From Paraburkholderia caballeronis (lineage in GTDB: Bacteria > Pseudomonadota > Gammaproteobacteria > Burkholderiales > Burkholderiaceae): DNA of 64,000 nucleotides. Under the pieces are notes generated by a model. It had not been told where the DNA came from. It worked only from the letters and a program-made list of their open reading frames with translations, and did no database searches. Made by a program: the position numbers and the translations under genes. Where the stretch lies: contig NZ_FNSR01000001.1 of NCBI RefSeq assembly GCF_900104845.1, forward strand, positions 930,001-994,000, given 5' to 3'. How positions within the stretch are numbered: the first letter of the stretch is position 1; every line of letters begins with the position of its first letter. Below, one piece after another: positions 8,779-16,550 of this stretch.

Positions 8779-9927
8779 TCACCATTCGGCGACGCTGCCG
8801 TCCGCGTGACGCCACACCGGATTGCGCCAGCGGTGGCCGGTCTTCGCCATTTCGCGCACCTTCTCCTCATTGACCTCGATGCCGAGCCCCGGACCCTGCG
8901 GGATCGACACGAAGCCGTTTTCATATTTGAACACTTCCGGATTGCGGAGGTAGTCGAGCAGGTCGTTGCCGCGGTTGTAGTGAATCCCGAGGCTCTGTTC
9001 CTGGATGAACGCGTTGTAGCTGACCGCGTCGAGTTGCAGGCAGGTCGCGAGCGCGATCGGCCCGAGCGGGCAGTGCAGCGCGAGCGCGACGTCGTAGGCC
9101 TCGGCCATCGCGGCGATCTTCCGGCATTCGGTGATGCCGCCCGCGTGCGACGCATCCGGCTGGATGATGTCCACGTAGCCGCCCGCGAGGATGTGCTTGA
9201 AGTCCCAGCGCGAGTACAGGCGCTCGCCGAGGGCGATCGGCGTGTTCGTGTGGTTCACGATGTCGCGCAGCGCCTCCGCGTTCTCGGACAGCACCGGTTC
9301 TTCGATGAACATCAGTTTGTACGGATCGAGTTCCTTCGCGAGCACCTTCGCCATCGGCTTGTGCACGCGGCCGTGGAAGTCCACGCCGATGCCGACGTGA
9401 GGGCCGACCGCGTCGCGCACCGCCGCGACGTTCTCGATCACGCGCTCGACCTTGTCGAACGTATCGACGATCTGGAGTTCCTCTGAGCCGTTCATCTTCA
9501 CCGCGGTGAAACCGCGCCCGACGACGTCGCGCGCGTTGTTCGCGACGTCGTTCGGCCGGTCGCCGCCGATCCACGAATACACCTTGATGCGGTCGCGCAC
9601 CTGGCCGCCGAGCAGCGCGTGCACCGGCACGCCGTGATGCTTGCCCTTGATGTCCCACAGCGCCTGATCGACGCCGGCGATCGCGCTCATCGAGATCGGG
9701 CCGCCGCGATAGAAACCCGCGCGATACATCACCTGCCAGTGGTCCTCGATCAGCAGCGGGTCCTTGCCGACCAGGTAGTCGGCCAGTTCGTGCACCGCGG
9801 CCTCGACCGTGTGCGCGCGGCCTTCGACGACCGGCTCGCCCCAGCCGACGATGCCCTCGTCCGTCTCGATCTTCAGGAACAGCCAGCGCGGCGGCACGAC
9901 GAAGGTTTCGAGGCGGGTGATCTTCAT
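8779..9927 (-). CDS. dgoD: D-galactonate dehydratase
   Basis: Protein of 382 residues, the usual length for DgoD of the enolase superfamily. It removes water from D-galactonate to give 2-keto-3-deoxygalactonate. Metal and catalytic elements appear in order: Asp and His in GVDFHGR near 183-185, Glu in FIEEPVL near 209, Glu in [11 protein letters not shown] near 235 and the catalytic His in LHCPLGP near 285. AAGGAG lies before the ATG at 9927. The divergent GntR gene with a palindrome between them suggests galactonate-responsive control. The kinase and aldolase of the pathway are not in this window. Confidence 0.93.
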   Translation of the reverse strand: MKITRLETFVVPPRWLFLKIETDEGIVGWGEPVVEGRAHTVEAAVHELADYLVGKDPLLIEDHWQVMYRAGFYRGGPISMSAIAGVDQALWDIKGKHHGVPVHALLGGQVRDRIKVYSWIGGDRPNDVANNARDVVGRGFTAVKMNGSEELQIVDTFDKVERVIENVAAVRDAVGPHVGIGVDFHGRVHKPMAKVLAKELDPYKLMFIEEPVLSENAEALRDIVNHTNTPIALGERLYSRWDFKHILAGGYVDIIQPDASHAGGITECRKIAAMAEAYDVALALHCPLGPIALATCLQLDAVSYNAFIQEQSLGIHYNRGNDLLDYLRNPEVFKYENGFVSIPQGPGLGIEVNEEKVREMAKTGHRWRNPVWRHADGSVAEW

Positions 9928-10007
9928 GGCGGGGTCTCCTTGCTGAATGACGGGTGCGTGGGGCCGCGCGGCCCGGGAGTCACATGCTACTGCAAAACGC
10001 CTTTTAA

Positions 10008-10025
10008 AATACGATTAATAGTATT
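10008..10025. promoter_or_regulatory. Candidate DgoR operator (18-bp palindrome)
   Basis: The arms AATAC and GTATT flank a concentric ATTAAT core, so 8 of 9 base pairs are symmetric and only G10013/A10020 break the palindrome. It is AT-rich in a GC-rich genome and lies between divergent dgoD and the regulator gene, where FadR-type repressors usually bind. Confidence 0.7.
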
Positions 10026-10060
10026 ATTTGGCGGTCGTTCCCATTATCTGGGCCGTTGCT

Positions 10061-10759
10061 GTGTCGACCGGGAGAACAGCCATTCAGCAAGATCTGCACG
10101 GAACCGTCGCTTACGAACTCGGCAGCGCGATCCTGCGCGGCGACTATGCGCCGGCGTCGGTGCTGCCGCGCGAGGCCGAGTTGATGGGCGCCTTCGGCGT
10201 CAGCCGCACGGTGCTGCGCGAGGCGCTGCGCACATTGACGTCGAAGGGGCTCGTCGAATCGCGGCCGCGGGTCGGCACGCGCGTGCGCGCGCGCGACGCG
10301 TGGAACCTGCTCGATGCGGACGTGCTGCAATGGTATGCGCGGGTCGCGCCGCCGGTCGCATTCGCGCTGAAACTGCAGGAGATGCGCGAGATGATCGAAC
10401 CGTTCGCCGCCGGGCTCGCGGCGAGCGCGCGCGACGAAGCGGCGCTTGCCACGCTGGCCGACGCGCACGGCGCGATGGCGGCCGCGCGCAATGTCGACGA
10501 ATGGGTGCGCGCGGACCTGCGCTTTCATCTGGCGGTGCTCGCCGCGTGCGACAACGAACTGCTGGTGCCGCTCGGCACGCTGATCGAGCGGACGCTCGAA
10601 GGGCAACTAAGGCTGAACGCGAAGCGCGCCGACGTGTACAACGCGGCGCTGCCCGCGCATACCGCGGTGTACGACGCCATCCGCCGTGGCAACGCGGCGC
10701 TCGCGCGACGCGCGATGACGAAACTGCTGACGACGACGCGCGAGCGGATCGAGCAATGA
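10061..10759 (+). CDS. dgoR: FadR-subfamily GntR regulator, probable galactonate repressor
   Basis: Protein of about 232 residues. A winged helix-turn-helix occupies roughly residues 8-75 (YELGSAILRGDYAPASVLPREAEL in part, then GVSRTVLREALRTL and GLVESRPRVGTRV). The all-helical effector domain follows, with the FCD-type metal ligands expected in FHLAVLAACDNE and PAHTAVYDAI. DAWNLLDADVLQW matches the linker seen in DgoR proteins. A TTG at 10028 would add 11 residues; the GTG at 10061 fits family length better, though neither has a clear ribosome site. It probably represses dgoD when galactonate is absent. Confidence 0.8.
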   Translation: MSTGRTAIQQDLHGTVAYELGSAILRGDYAPASVLPREAELMGAFGVSRTVLREALRTLTSKGLVESRPRVGTRVRARDAWNLLDADVLQWYARVAPPVAFALKLQEMREMIEPFAAGLAASARDEAALATLADAHGAMAAARNVDEWVRADLRFHLAVLAACDNELLVPLGTLIERTLEGQLRLNAKRADVYNAALPAHTAVYDAIRRGNAALARRAMTKLLTTTRERIEQ

Positions 10760-10772
10760 TGCGGCCGCGGGC

Positions 10773-10886
10773 TTATTTGCCCGCGCCGCTGCCTTGATAC
10801 GACGTGCCGCCGTCGCACGAATACGCGGCCGGCGCGGCGCCGAGCAGCGCTAGCGCCGCGATTACCAGAAGCAGTCGAGCTTTCAT
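10773..10886 (-). CDS. 37-residue secreted or membrane peptide
   Basis: A short frame reads from ATG at 10886 to TAA at 10773. The peptide starts MKARLLLVIAALALLGAAPA, a textbook signal sequence, and continues as AAYSCDGGTSYQGSGAGK. GGAG sits eight bases before the ATG. If cut after an Ala, only about 16 residues with one Cys would be released. The Cys lacks a proper lipobox. It lies convergent to dgoR, 14 bases from its stop. I do not know the family. The strong signal sequence plus ribosome site argue that it is expressed. Confidence 0.6.
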   Translation of the reverse strand: MKARLLLVIAALALLGAAPAAYSCDGGTSYQGSGAGK

Positions 10887-11194
10887 GTCGGTTCTCCAGG
10901 GCACCCGCGGACGCGGGCATCACGAGTCAGCATAGGTCGCGCAGCTTACAGCGGCGTGGCGCCTGGCTGGCAAACGGATCAGCGGATCAGCGGAACGTCG
11001 CGCTCCGCCGGCGGCGCAACCCGCGTGCCCATATCCGCCTTTCGCCGCATGTTCACAAAGCTGCAACGTTGTTGTGGCCCGCTATCGGTCATGGGGCGGG
11101 AAGCGCGCCGGGGAGAGCTTTTTCCTGTCCGGTCGCTCAAGATTCGGGCGGCAATCTCCGATATCCCGAGAGCGTATCGAGGCGGGACGGAGCG
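10887..11194. other. Intergenic region before the GGDEF-EAL gene
   Basis: These 308 bases contain no recognised gene. An 8-bp unit CGGATCAG occurs twice in tandem (10975-10990), followed by a third partial CGG. A CAACGTTG palindrome occurs near 11070. Promoters for the peptide gene and the signalling protein must lie here, but I cannot assign them. Confidence 0.5.
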
Positions 11195-14100
11195 ATGAAC
11201 AGAAGGCGGGGAACGGGTCTCGGAGAGGGCAGCGAGCTGACGCCGGCCGACCGCAGGAAAGCGTCTGCGCTGTTCGGCAGCGCGCGCGTGCAGATCGTCA
11301 CGGCGATCGCGGTGCTGTGCATTCTCGCGGCGATCGGCCTCAACACCGCGCTCGCGCTGTGGCAGACGCGCGAGCAGAACAATGCGCTCGGCCAGCAGCG
11401 TTCGGTCGCGCTGATCAAGCACAATCTCGACGAATTGCAGCAGGCGCTGCTCGACGAACACGAGCAGCTTTATACCGTGATCGGCACGCGCCCGTTCTAT
11501 CGGCGCGCCGCGTACATCTTTCCGCTGCCCGCGCTGATCGACTACACGACCAGCGCGCAGCACGCGTGCGGCAGCGACGAACGCTGCATCGGCCTGCTCG
11601 AAGAACTGAAGGACATGATCCGGCATCTCGGACGCCTCAGCAACGACCTCGCGATGCGGTCGATGCTGAAGCCGGGCAGCGTGACCGTCAGCGCGCCGGC
11701 GCTCGGCGAGATCGACGCGCGTTTTTTCCAGACCATGGGGAAGATCGTCGAGATCCGCATCGGCGCGGACGCCGACCTCGATTCGTCGGTGAGCCGCGCG
11801 TCGCTGGACGCGAAACGCGTGTCGTATTTCCTGCTCGGTTCGGGCCTCGCGGCCGCCGTGATGCTGTTGATGCTGCTCACGCGCAACGCGCGAATCATGA
11901 AGACGCTGCGCGTCGCGCTGCGCACCGCGAACAGCAACCGCGCGAAATATCAGCGCCTGTTCCTGCAAAACCCGCTGCCGATCTGGATCGTGGACGACGA
12001 GACCGGCTGCATCGTCGCGGTCAACGAGTCGGCCGTGAAGGCGTTCGGCTACGGCGAGGCGGAACTGCTGACGATGAGACTCGGCGTGTTGCGTTCCGAA
12101 GAGCGGCCGCAACTGCTCGACCCGGCGCTGGAGGCGCGCACGCTGTCCGACGACGGCGCGGTCGGCGTGTGGGACCACCGGACGAAGTCGGGTGCGCGGC
12201 TGTCGATGATCGTCCATCACCTGCATACCGACTTCGACGGACGCCGCGCGACGATGTGCGTGATGCTCGACATCACCGGACAACTGACCGCGCAGGCCGA
12301 ACTGTTCCGCTCGATGCAGATGCTCGAACACGTGCTCGACCACATTCCGCAGGGCATCGCGTGGAAGGATTCGTCGCATCGTTACGTCGGCGGCAACGAG
12401 ATCTATGCGCGCGACGCGGGCCTTGCGTCGCGGCGCGAACTGGCCGGCCTCACCGATGCCGATCTGCGCTGGGGCGACGACCCCGACGCAGTGCGCGCCG
12501 AGGACGTCGAGGTGATGGCCGGCGCACTCGTGAAGGAGCACGTCGAGCGCGCGGCGATCGCGGTGGACGGCAGCACCGTGTGGATCTCGGAGACGAAGCT
12601 GCCGCTCGTCGATCCGTCCGGCACCGGCGTCGGCGTGCTGACCGCGTACGACAACATCACGTCGCGCCGCAAGTCCGAACTCGCGCTCCGGCTCCAGGCG
12701 CGCGCGCTCGATGCGAGCATCAACGGCATCGTCATCGCGGAGGCGGACGACGGGCGCCACCCGATCACCTACGTGAACCGCGCGTTCGAGCGGATGACCG
12801 GGCTTACGTCTGCCGCGGTGGTCGGCCGCGACTTCGGCTCGCTGTTCGGCGACGGAGACGCGGAGAGCTGGAGCGGCGTGCGCGACGCGCTGAAGTCGGG
12901 CATCGACGCAAACGTGACGCTGAAGTGCGACCGGACCGACGGCACCACGTTCTGGAATCACGTGCTCGTCGCGCCGGTGCCCGATCCGAACGGGACCGTC
13001 ACGCACCATGTCGGCGTGATGAGCGACGTGACGGACGTCGTTGCGTATCAGGCGCGGCTCAAGCACCAGGCGCGCTACGACTCGCTGACCGGCCTGCCGA
13101 ACCGCACGCTGCTCGACGAACGGCTGGCCGCCGCGATCCAGCGCGCGGCGTCGACCGGCGATCACGTGTACGTGCTGTTCCTCGACCTCGACCACTTCAA
13201 GGAAGTGAACGACTCGCTCGGCCATCGTGTCGGGGACGCGCTGCTCACGCAGATCGCCGGCCGTGTGAGCGTGGTGATCGAGCCGTCCGACACCATCGCG
13301 CGCTACGGCGGCGACGAGTTCATCGTCGTGCTCGAACGCAGGCGCGGCGCGCCCGTCACGCCCCTGCTCGAAGGCCTGCTGGCCGTGATGGCCGCGCCAG
13401 CGCGCGTCGGCGAGCACGAACTGTTCATCGAGGCGAGCATCGGGGTCAGCACGTATCCGGGCGACGGCGCGGACGCCGACACGCTGATCCGCAACGCGGA
13501 TGCCGCGATGTATCTCGCCAAGGCAAGCGGGCGCAACCAGTATCAGTTCTACCGGCCGGAGCTGAGCGAGTCGGCGGCCGCGCGCCTGCGGATGTCCACG
13601 CGGCTGCGCGTTGCGCTGCGCGACAGCGCGCTGACCGTGATGTACCAGCCGCAGTACGACATGTCCACCGGCCGGGTGGTCGGCGCGGAGGCGCTGCTGC
13701 GGTGGCACGACGCCGAGCTGGGCCACGTGTCGCCGGCCGTGTTCATTCCGGTCGCGGAGGATACGGGCCTGATTCGCGGGATCGGCGAGTGGGTGCTGCG
13801 CAAGGCGTGCGCGCAGGGCGCCGAGTGGAACTGCGGACCGCGCAGCGCGGTGCGGATTTCGGTGAACGTGTCGCCGTTGCAGTTCGAGCACAGTGATCTG
13901 CCGGCGGTCGTCGCGGATGCGCTGACCGAATCGGGGCTGGCGCCGGAGATGCTGGAACTCGAAGTGACCGAGGGCGCGCTGATGCGCAACGCGGATCACG
14001 CGGCGGGCGTGCTCGCGCAACTGCGGGAGATGGGCGTGCGGATCGCGATCGACGACTTCGGGACCGGCTATTCGAGCCTGAGCCACCTGAAGCGTTTCCC

Positions 14101-14362
14101 GGTGGACCGGATCAAGATCGATCGCGCGTTCATCAAGGAGATCGGCGCGGATTCGGAGACCGAGGCCATCACGCTTGCCGTTATCGCGATGGCGCGGGCG
14201 CTACGGTTCGACGTGATCGCGGAAGGCGTCGAGACGGAGACGCATCGGCGGTTCCTGCTCGATCACGGATGTGTCGAGGCGCAGGGGTTTTTGTACAGCC
14301 CGGCGGTGCGGGGGGACGCGCTGGAAGCGCTGATCGAGGGAGCGGAAATGACAAAGGGTTAG
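11195..14362 (+). CDS. Membrane PAS-GGDEF-EAL cyclic-di-GMP signalling protein
   Basis: Protein of 1055 residues. The order is TM helix near 30-52, periplasmic domain to about 205, second TM near 210-230, three PAS domains (about 245-370, 370-490, 500-625), GGDEF and EAL. The GGDEF core RYGGDEF is intact, but the inhibitory RxxD site five residues upstream reads EPSD. The EAL side keeps EALLRW, NVSP, LEVTEG, DDFGTGYSSL, IKID, AEGVE and the late QGF. Both synthesis and breakdown of c-di-GMP are therefore possible; which dominates cannot be told. The ATG at 11195 follows GGGACGGAG. Its last codons lie in the terminator hairpin. Confidence 0.9.
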   Translation: MNRRRGTGLGEGSELTPADRRKASALFGSARVQIVTAIAVLCILAAIGLNTALALWQTREQNNALGQQRSVALIKHNLDELQQALLDEHEQLYTVIGTRPFYRRAAYIFPLPALIDYTTSAQHACGSDERCIGLLEELKDMIRHLGRLSNDLAMRSMLKPGSVTVSAPALGEIDARFFQTMGKIVEIRIGADADLDSSVSRASLDAKRVSYFLLGSGLAAAVMLLMLLTRNARIMKTLRVALRTANSNRAKYQRLFLQNPLPIWIVDDETGCIVAVNESAVKAFGYGEAELLTMRLGVLRSEERPQLLDPALEARTLSDDGAVGVWDHRTKSGARLSMIVHHLHTDFDGRRATMCVMLDITGQLTAQAELFRSMQMLEHVLDHIPQGIAWKDSSHRYVGGNEIYARDAGLASRRELAGLTDADLRWGDDPDAVRAEDVEVMAGALVKEHVERAAIAVDGSTVWISETKLPLVDPSGTGVGVLTAYDNITSRRKSELALRLQARALDASINGIVIAEADDGRHPITYVNRAFERMTGLTSAAVVGRDFGSLFGDGDAESWSGVRDALKSGIDANVTLKCDRTDGTTFWNHVLVAPVPDPNGTVTHHVGVMSDVTDVVAYQARLKHQARYDSLTGLPNRTLLDERLAAAIQRAASTGDHVYVLFLDLDHFKEVNDSLGHRVGDALLTQIAGRVSVVIEPSDTIARYGGDEFIVVLERRRGAPVTPLLEGLLAVMAAPARVGEHELFIEASIGVSTYPGDGADADTLIRNADAAMYLAKASGRNQYQFYRPELSESAAARLRMSTRLRVALRDSALTVMYQPQYDMSTGRVVGAEALLRWHDAELGHVSPAVFIPVAEDTGLIRGIGEWVLRKACAQGAEWNCGPRSAVRISVNVSPLQFEHSDLPAVVADALTESGLAPEMLELEVTEGALMRNADHAAGVLAQLREMGVRIAIDDFGTGYSSLSHLKRFPVDRIKIDRAFIKEIGADSETEAITLAVIAMARALRFDVIAEGVETETHRRFLLDHGCVEAQGFLYSPAVRGDALEALIEGAEMTKG

Positions 14363-14383
14363 CCGAAGCTAACCCTTTGTTTT
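14351..14383 (+). terminator. Terminator overlapping the GGDEF-EAL stop codon
   Basis: A 13-bp perfect stem (14351-14363 with 14368-14380) with a CGAA tetraloop is followed by TTT. The left arm contains the last three sense codons and the TAG stop (14360-14362). Confidence 0.85.
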
Positions 14384-14388
14384 GAAGC

Positions 14389-14465
<77 letters not shown>

Positions 14466-14477
14466 GAAAGAAGGCGA

Positions 14478-14506
14478 ATTATGATGATGCTGACGGGGGC
14501 TGTCAA
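14478..14506 (-). promoter_or_regulatory. Sigma-70 promoter of tRNA-Met
   Basis: On the minus strand a consensus TTGACA (-35, bases 14501-14506) is followed after exactly 17 bases by CATAAT (-10, bases 14478-14483). The tRNA begins 12 bases further on. The -35 hexamer occupies the loop of a large hairpin (14486-14520). Confidence 0.85.
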
Positions 14507-14526
14507 CCCCCGTCAGCATCTTTTTT
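14486..14526 (+). terminator. Perfect hairpin with T tail overlapping the tRNA promoter
   Basis: GATGCTGACGGGGG (14486-14499) pairs with CCCCCGTCAGCATC (14507-14520), a 14-bp stem with a 7-base loop, followed by six T (14521-14526). As RNA it would end rightward transcription. No rightward gene reads into it other than the GGDEF-EAL gene, which has its own terminator. Confidence 0.75.
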
Positions 14527-14614
14527 CATGCCCGGACTTTCTCGCCCGCCGCCCGTCCGTGTCGCAGCGGGGAGCGCAGATCCCCCGCGACAGAACCGGC
14601 CTGGCAGACCTCGC

Positions 14615-16273
14615 TCAATCCTGAGCGTAGATGTCCGAGTCCTTGGTCTCCTTCACGAACAGCATGCCGATCACGAACGTCACCAGCGCGATCACGATCG
14701 GATACCACAACCCCGAGTAAATGTTGCCCTGCGCCGCGACGATCGCGAACGCGGTCGCCGGCAGGAAGCCGCCGAACCAGCCGTTGCCCACGTGGTACGG
14801 CAGCGACATCGACGTGTAGCGGATCCGGGTCGGGAACATCTCGACCAGCATCGCCGCGATCGGCCCGTACACCATCGTCACGAAGATCACGAGGATCGTC
14901 AGGATCACCACCGTCATCGGCCAGTTCAGTTGCGCCGGGTCGGCCTTCAGCGGATAACCCGCCGCCTTCAGCGCGTCCGCGAACTGCTTGTCGAATGCCG
15001 CGCCGCGTTCCTTTGCATCGGCCGCATGGCCGATGAACGAGTCGATCACCGTGTCGCCGACCTTGATCTGCGCAACCGTGCCCGGAGGCGCGGCGACGTT
15101 CGAGTAGTTCAGGCCAGCCTTCGACAGCGCGCTCTTCGCGATGTCGCACGACGACGTGAACCGCGACGTGCCGACCGGATTGAACTGGAACGAGCACTCG
15201 GACGGATCGGCGATCACGACGATCGGCGCGCGCTGCGTCGCGGCTTCGAGCGCCGGGTTCGCGAAGTGCGTGAGCGCCTTGAACAGCGGGAAGTACGCGA
15301 GCGCCGCGATCAGGCAGCCGGCCATGATGATCGGCTTGCGGCCGATCCGGTCGGACAGCGCGCCGAACAGCAGGAAAAACGGCGTGCCGATGAGCAGCGC
15401 GAGCGCGATCAGGATGTTCGCGCTCGCGCCGTCGACCTTCAGCGTTTGCGTGAGGAAGAACAGCGAGTAGAACTGGCCCGTGTACCAGACCACGGCCTGG
15501 CCGGCCGTCAAGCCGAACAGCGCGAGAATCACGACCTTCAGGTTCTTCCACTGGCCGAACGCTTCGGTCAGCGGCGCCTTCGACACCTTGCCCTCGGCCT
15601 TGATCCGCTTGAACGCCGGCGACTCGTCGAGTTGCAGCCGGATCCACACGGACACCGCGAGCAGCAGGATCGACGCGACGAACGGGACGCGCCATGCCCA
15701 TGCGCCGAACTGCTCTTCGCCGACGAACGTGCGCACGCCGAGGATCACGAGCAGCGACAGGAACAGGCCGAGCGTCGCGGTCGTCTGGATCCATGCGGTG
15801 TAGTAACCGCGGCGTCCGGCCGGCGCGTGCTCGGCGACGTAGGTCGCCGCGCCGCCGTATTCGCCGCCGAGCGCGAGGCCCTGCAACAGCCGCATCGCGA
15901 TGAAGATCACCGGCGATGCAATGCCGATCGCCGCATAACCGGGCAGGAAACCGACGACGAACGTCGACAGGCCCATGATCACGATGGTCACGAGGAACGT
16001 GTGCTTGCGGCCGACGAGGTCGCCGAGCCGCCCGAACACGATCGCGCCGAACGGGCGCACCGCGAAGCCGGCGGCGAAGCCCAGCAGCGTGAAGATGAAC
16101 CCGGCGGTCGGATTGACGCCGGAGAAAAAGCTCTTGCTGATGAAGGCCGCCAGCGAACCGGCCAGATAGAAGTCGTACCACTCGAACACGGTGCCGAGCG
16201 ACGACGCGAAGATCACGCGCTTCTCGTCCTTCGTCATCGGCGCATGCGCTACTTGTCCGCCAACGGTTGCCAT
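14615..16273 (-). CDS. MHS-family major facilitator transporter
   Basis: Protein of 552 residues with 12 predicted helices. The N-terminal FEWYDFYLAGSLA, the loop GRLGDLVGRKHTF and RLLQGLALGGEYGGAATYVAEHAP mark the metabolite:proton symporter branch (ProP, ShiA, KgtP relatives). Substrate cannot be read from sequence; organic acids or osmolytes are usual. Between helices 8 and 9 an insertion of about 95 residues occurs (from ALEAATQRAP to ADPAQLNWP) with two Cys in a soluble-looking domain. CGGAGA precedes the ATG at 16273. It is transcribed alone leftward. Confidence 0.88.
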   Translation of the reverse strand: MATVGGQVAHAPMTKDEKRVIFASSLGTVFEWYDFYLAGSLAAFISKSFFSGVNPTAGFIFTLLGFAAGFAVRPFGAIVFGRLGDLVGRKHTFLVTIVIMGLSTFVVGFLPGYAAIGIASPVIFIAMRLLQGLALGGEYGGAATYVAEHAPAGRRGYYTAWIQTTATLGLFLSLLVILGVRTFVGEEQFGAWAWRVPFVASILLLAVSVWIRLQLDESPAFKRIKAEGKVSKAPLTEAFGQWKNLKVVILALFGLTAGQAVVWYTGQFYSLFFLTQTLKVDGASANILIALALLIGTPFFLLFGALSDRIGRKPIIMAGCLIAALAYFPLFKALTHFANPALEAATQRAPIVVIADPSECSFQFNPVGTSRFTSSCDIAKSALSKAGLNYSNVAAPPGTVAQIKVGDTVIDSFIGHAADAKERGAAFDKQFADALKAAGYPLKADPAQLNWPMTVVILTILVIFVTMVYGPIAAMLVEMFPTRIRYTSMSLPYHVGNGWFGGFLPATAFAIVAAQGNIYSGLWYPIVIALVTFVIGMLFVKETKDSDIYAQD

Positions 16274-16443
16274 AAATGTCTCCGGTATTGATATGCGTGT
16301 GGCCCGCCGGGCGGGGCGGTCCTGCGGAGCATTATTGGAACGGAAACTTACGGGGTTCTGACGTGCCCGTCGGCAGCTCGCAAGTGGCGTGCGATGCAAA
16401 AACGTCTGCCAACGTCGTCTAGTTGGCTGCTTAACTCTGCGAA

Positions 16444-16479
16444 CGGATCGTTACTGCGCGCGGCGAGCGAAACGATCCG
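16444..16479. repeat. 9-bp inverted repeat
   Basis: CGGATCGTT (16444-16452) and AACGATCCG (16471-16479) are perfect complements separated by 18 bases. The pair lies between the transporter start and the end of the histidine kinase gene, with no T tail. It could be an operator upstream of the transporter or a transcript-end structure for the kinase gene. Confidence 0.4.
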
Positions 16480-16550
16480 GGCGTTTCCGGACGTCGTGTA
16501 AGGGAAAGTCCCATCCCTTCGCAGTCAGTTTTCGCGGCGCGTTACGTGCA

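Noticed and set aside
11074..13896. Long plus-strand frame of 940 codons inside the GGDEF-EAL gene
   Set aside because: Arg-rich shadow with no domain; the neighbouring frame encodes complete PAS, GGDEF and EAL domains.
10979..14086. Minus-strand frame of 1035 codons opposite the GGDEF-EAL gene
   Set aside because: His/Arg/Ala-rich antisense shadow from high third-position GC; no recognisable domain.
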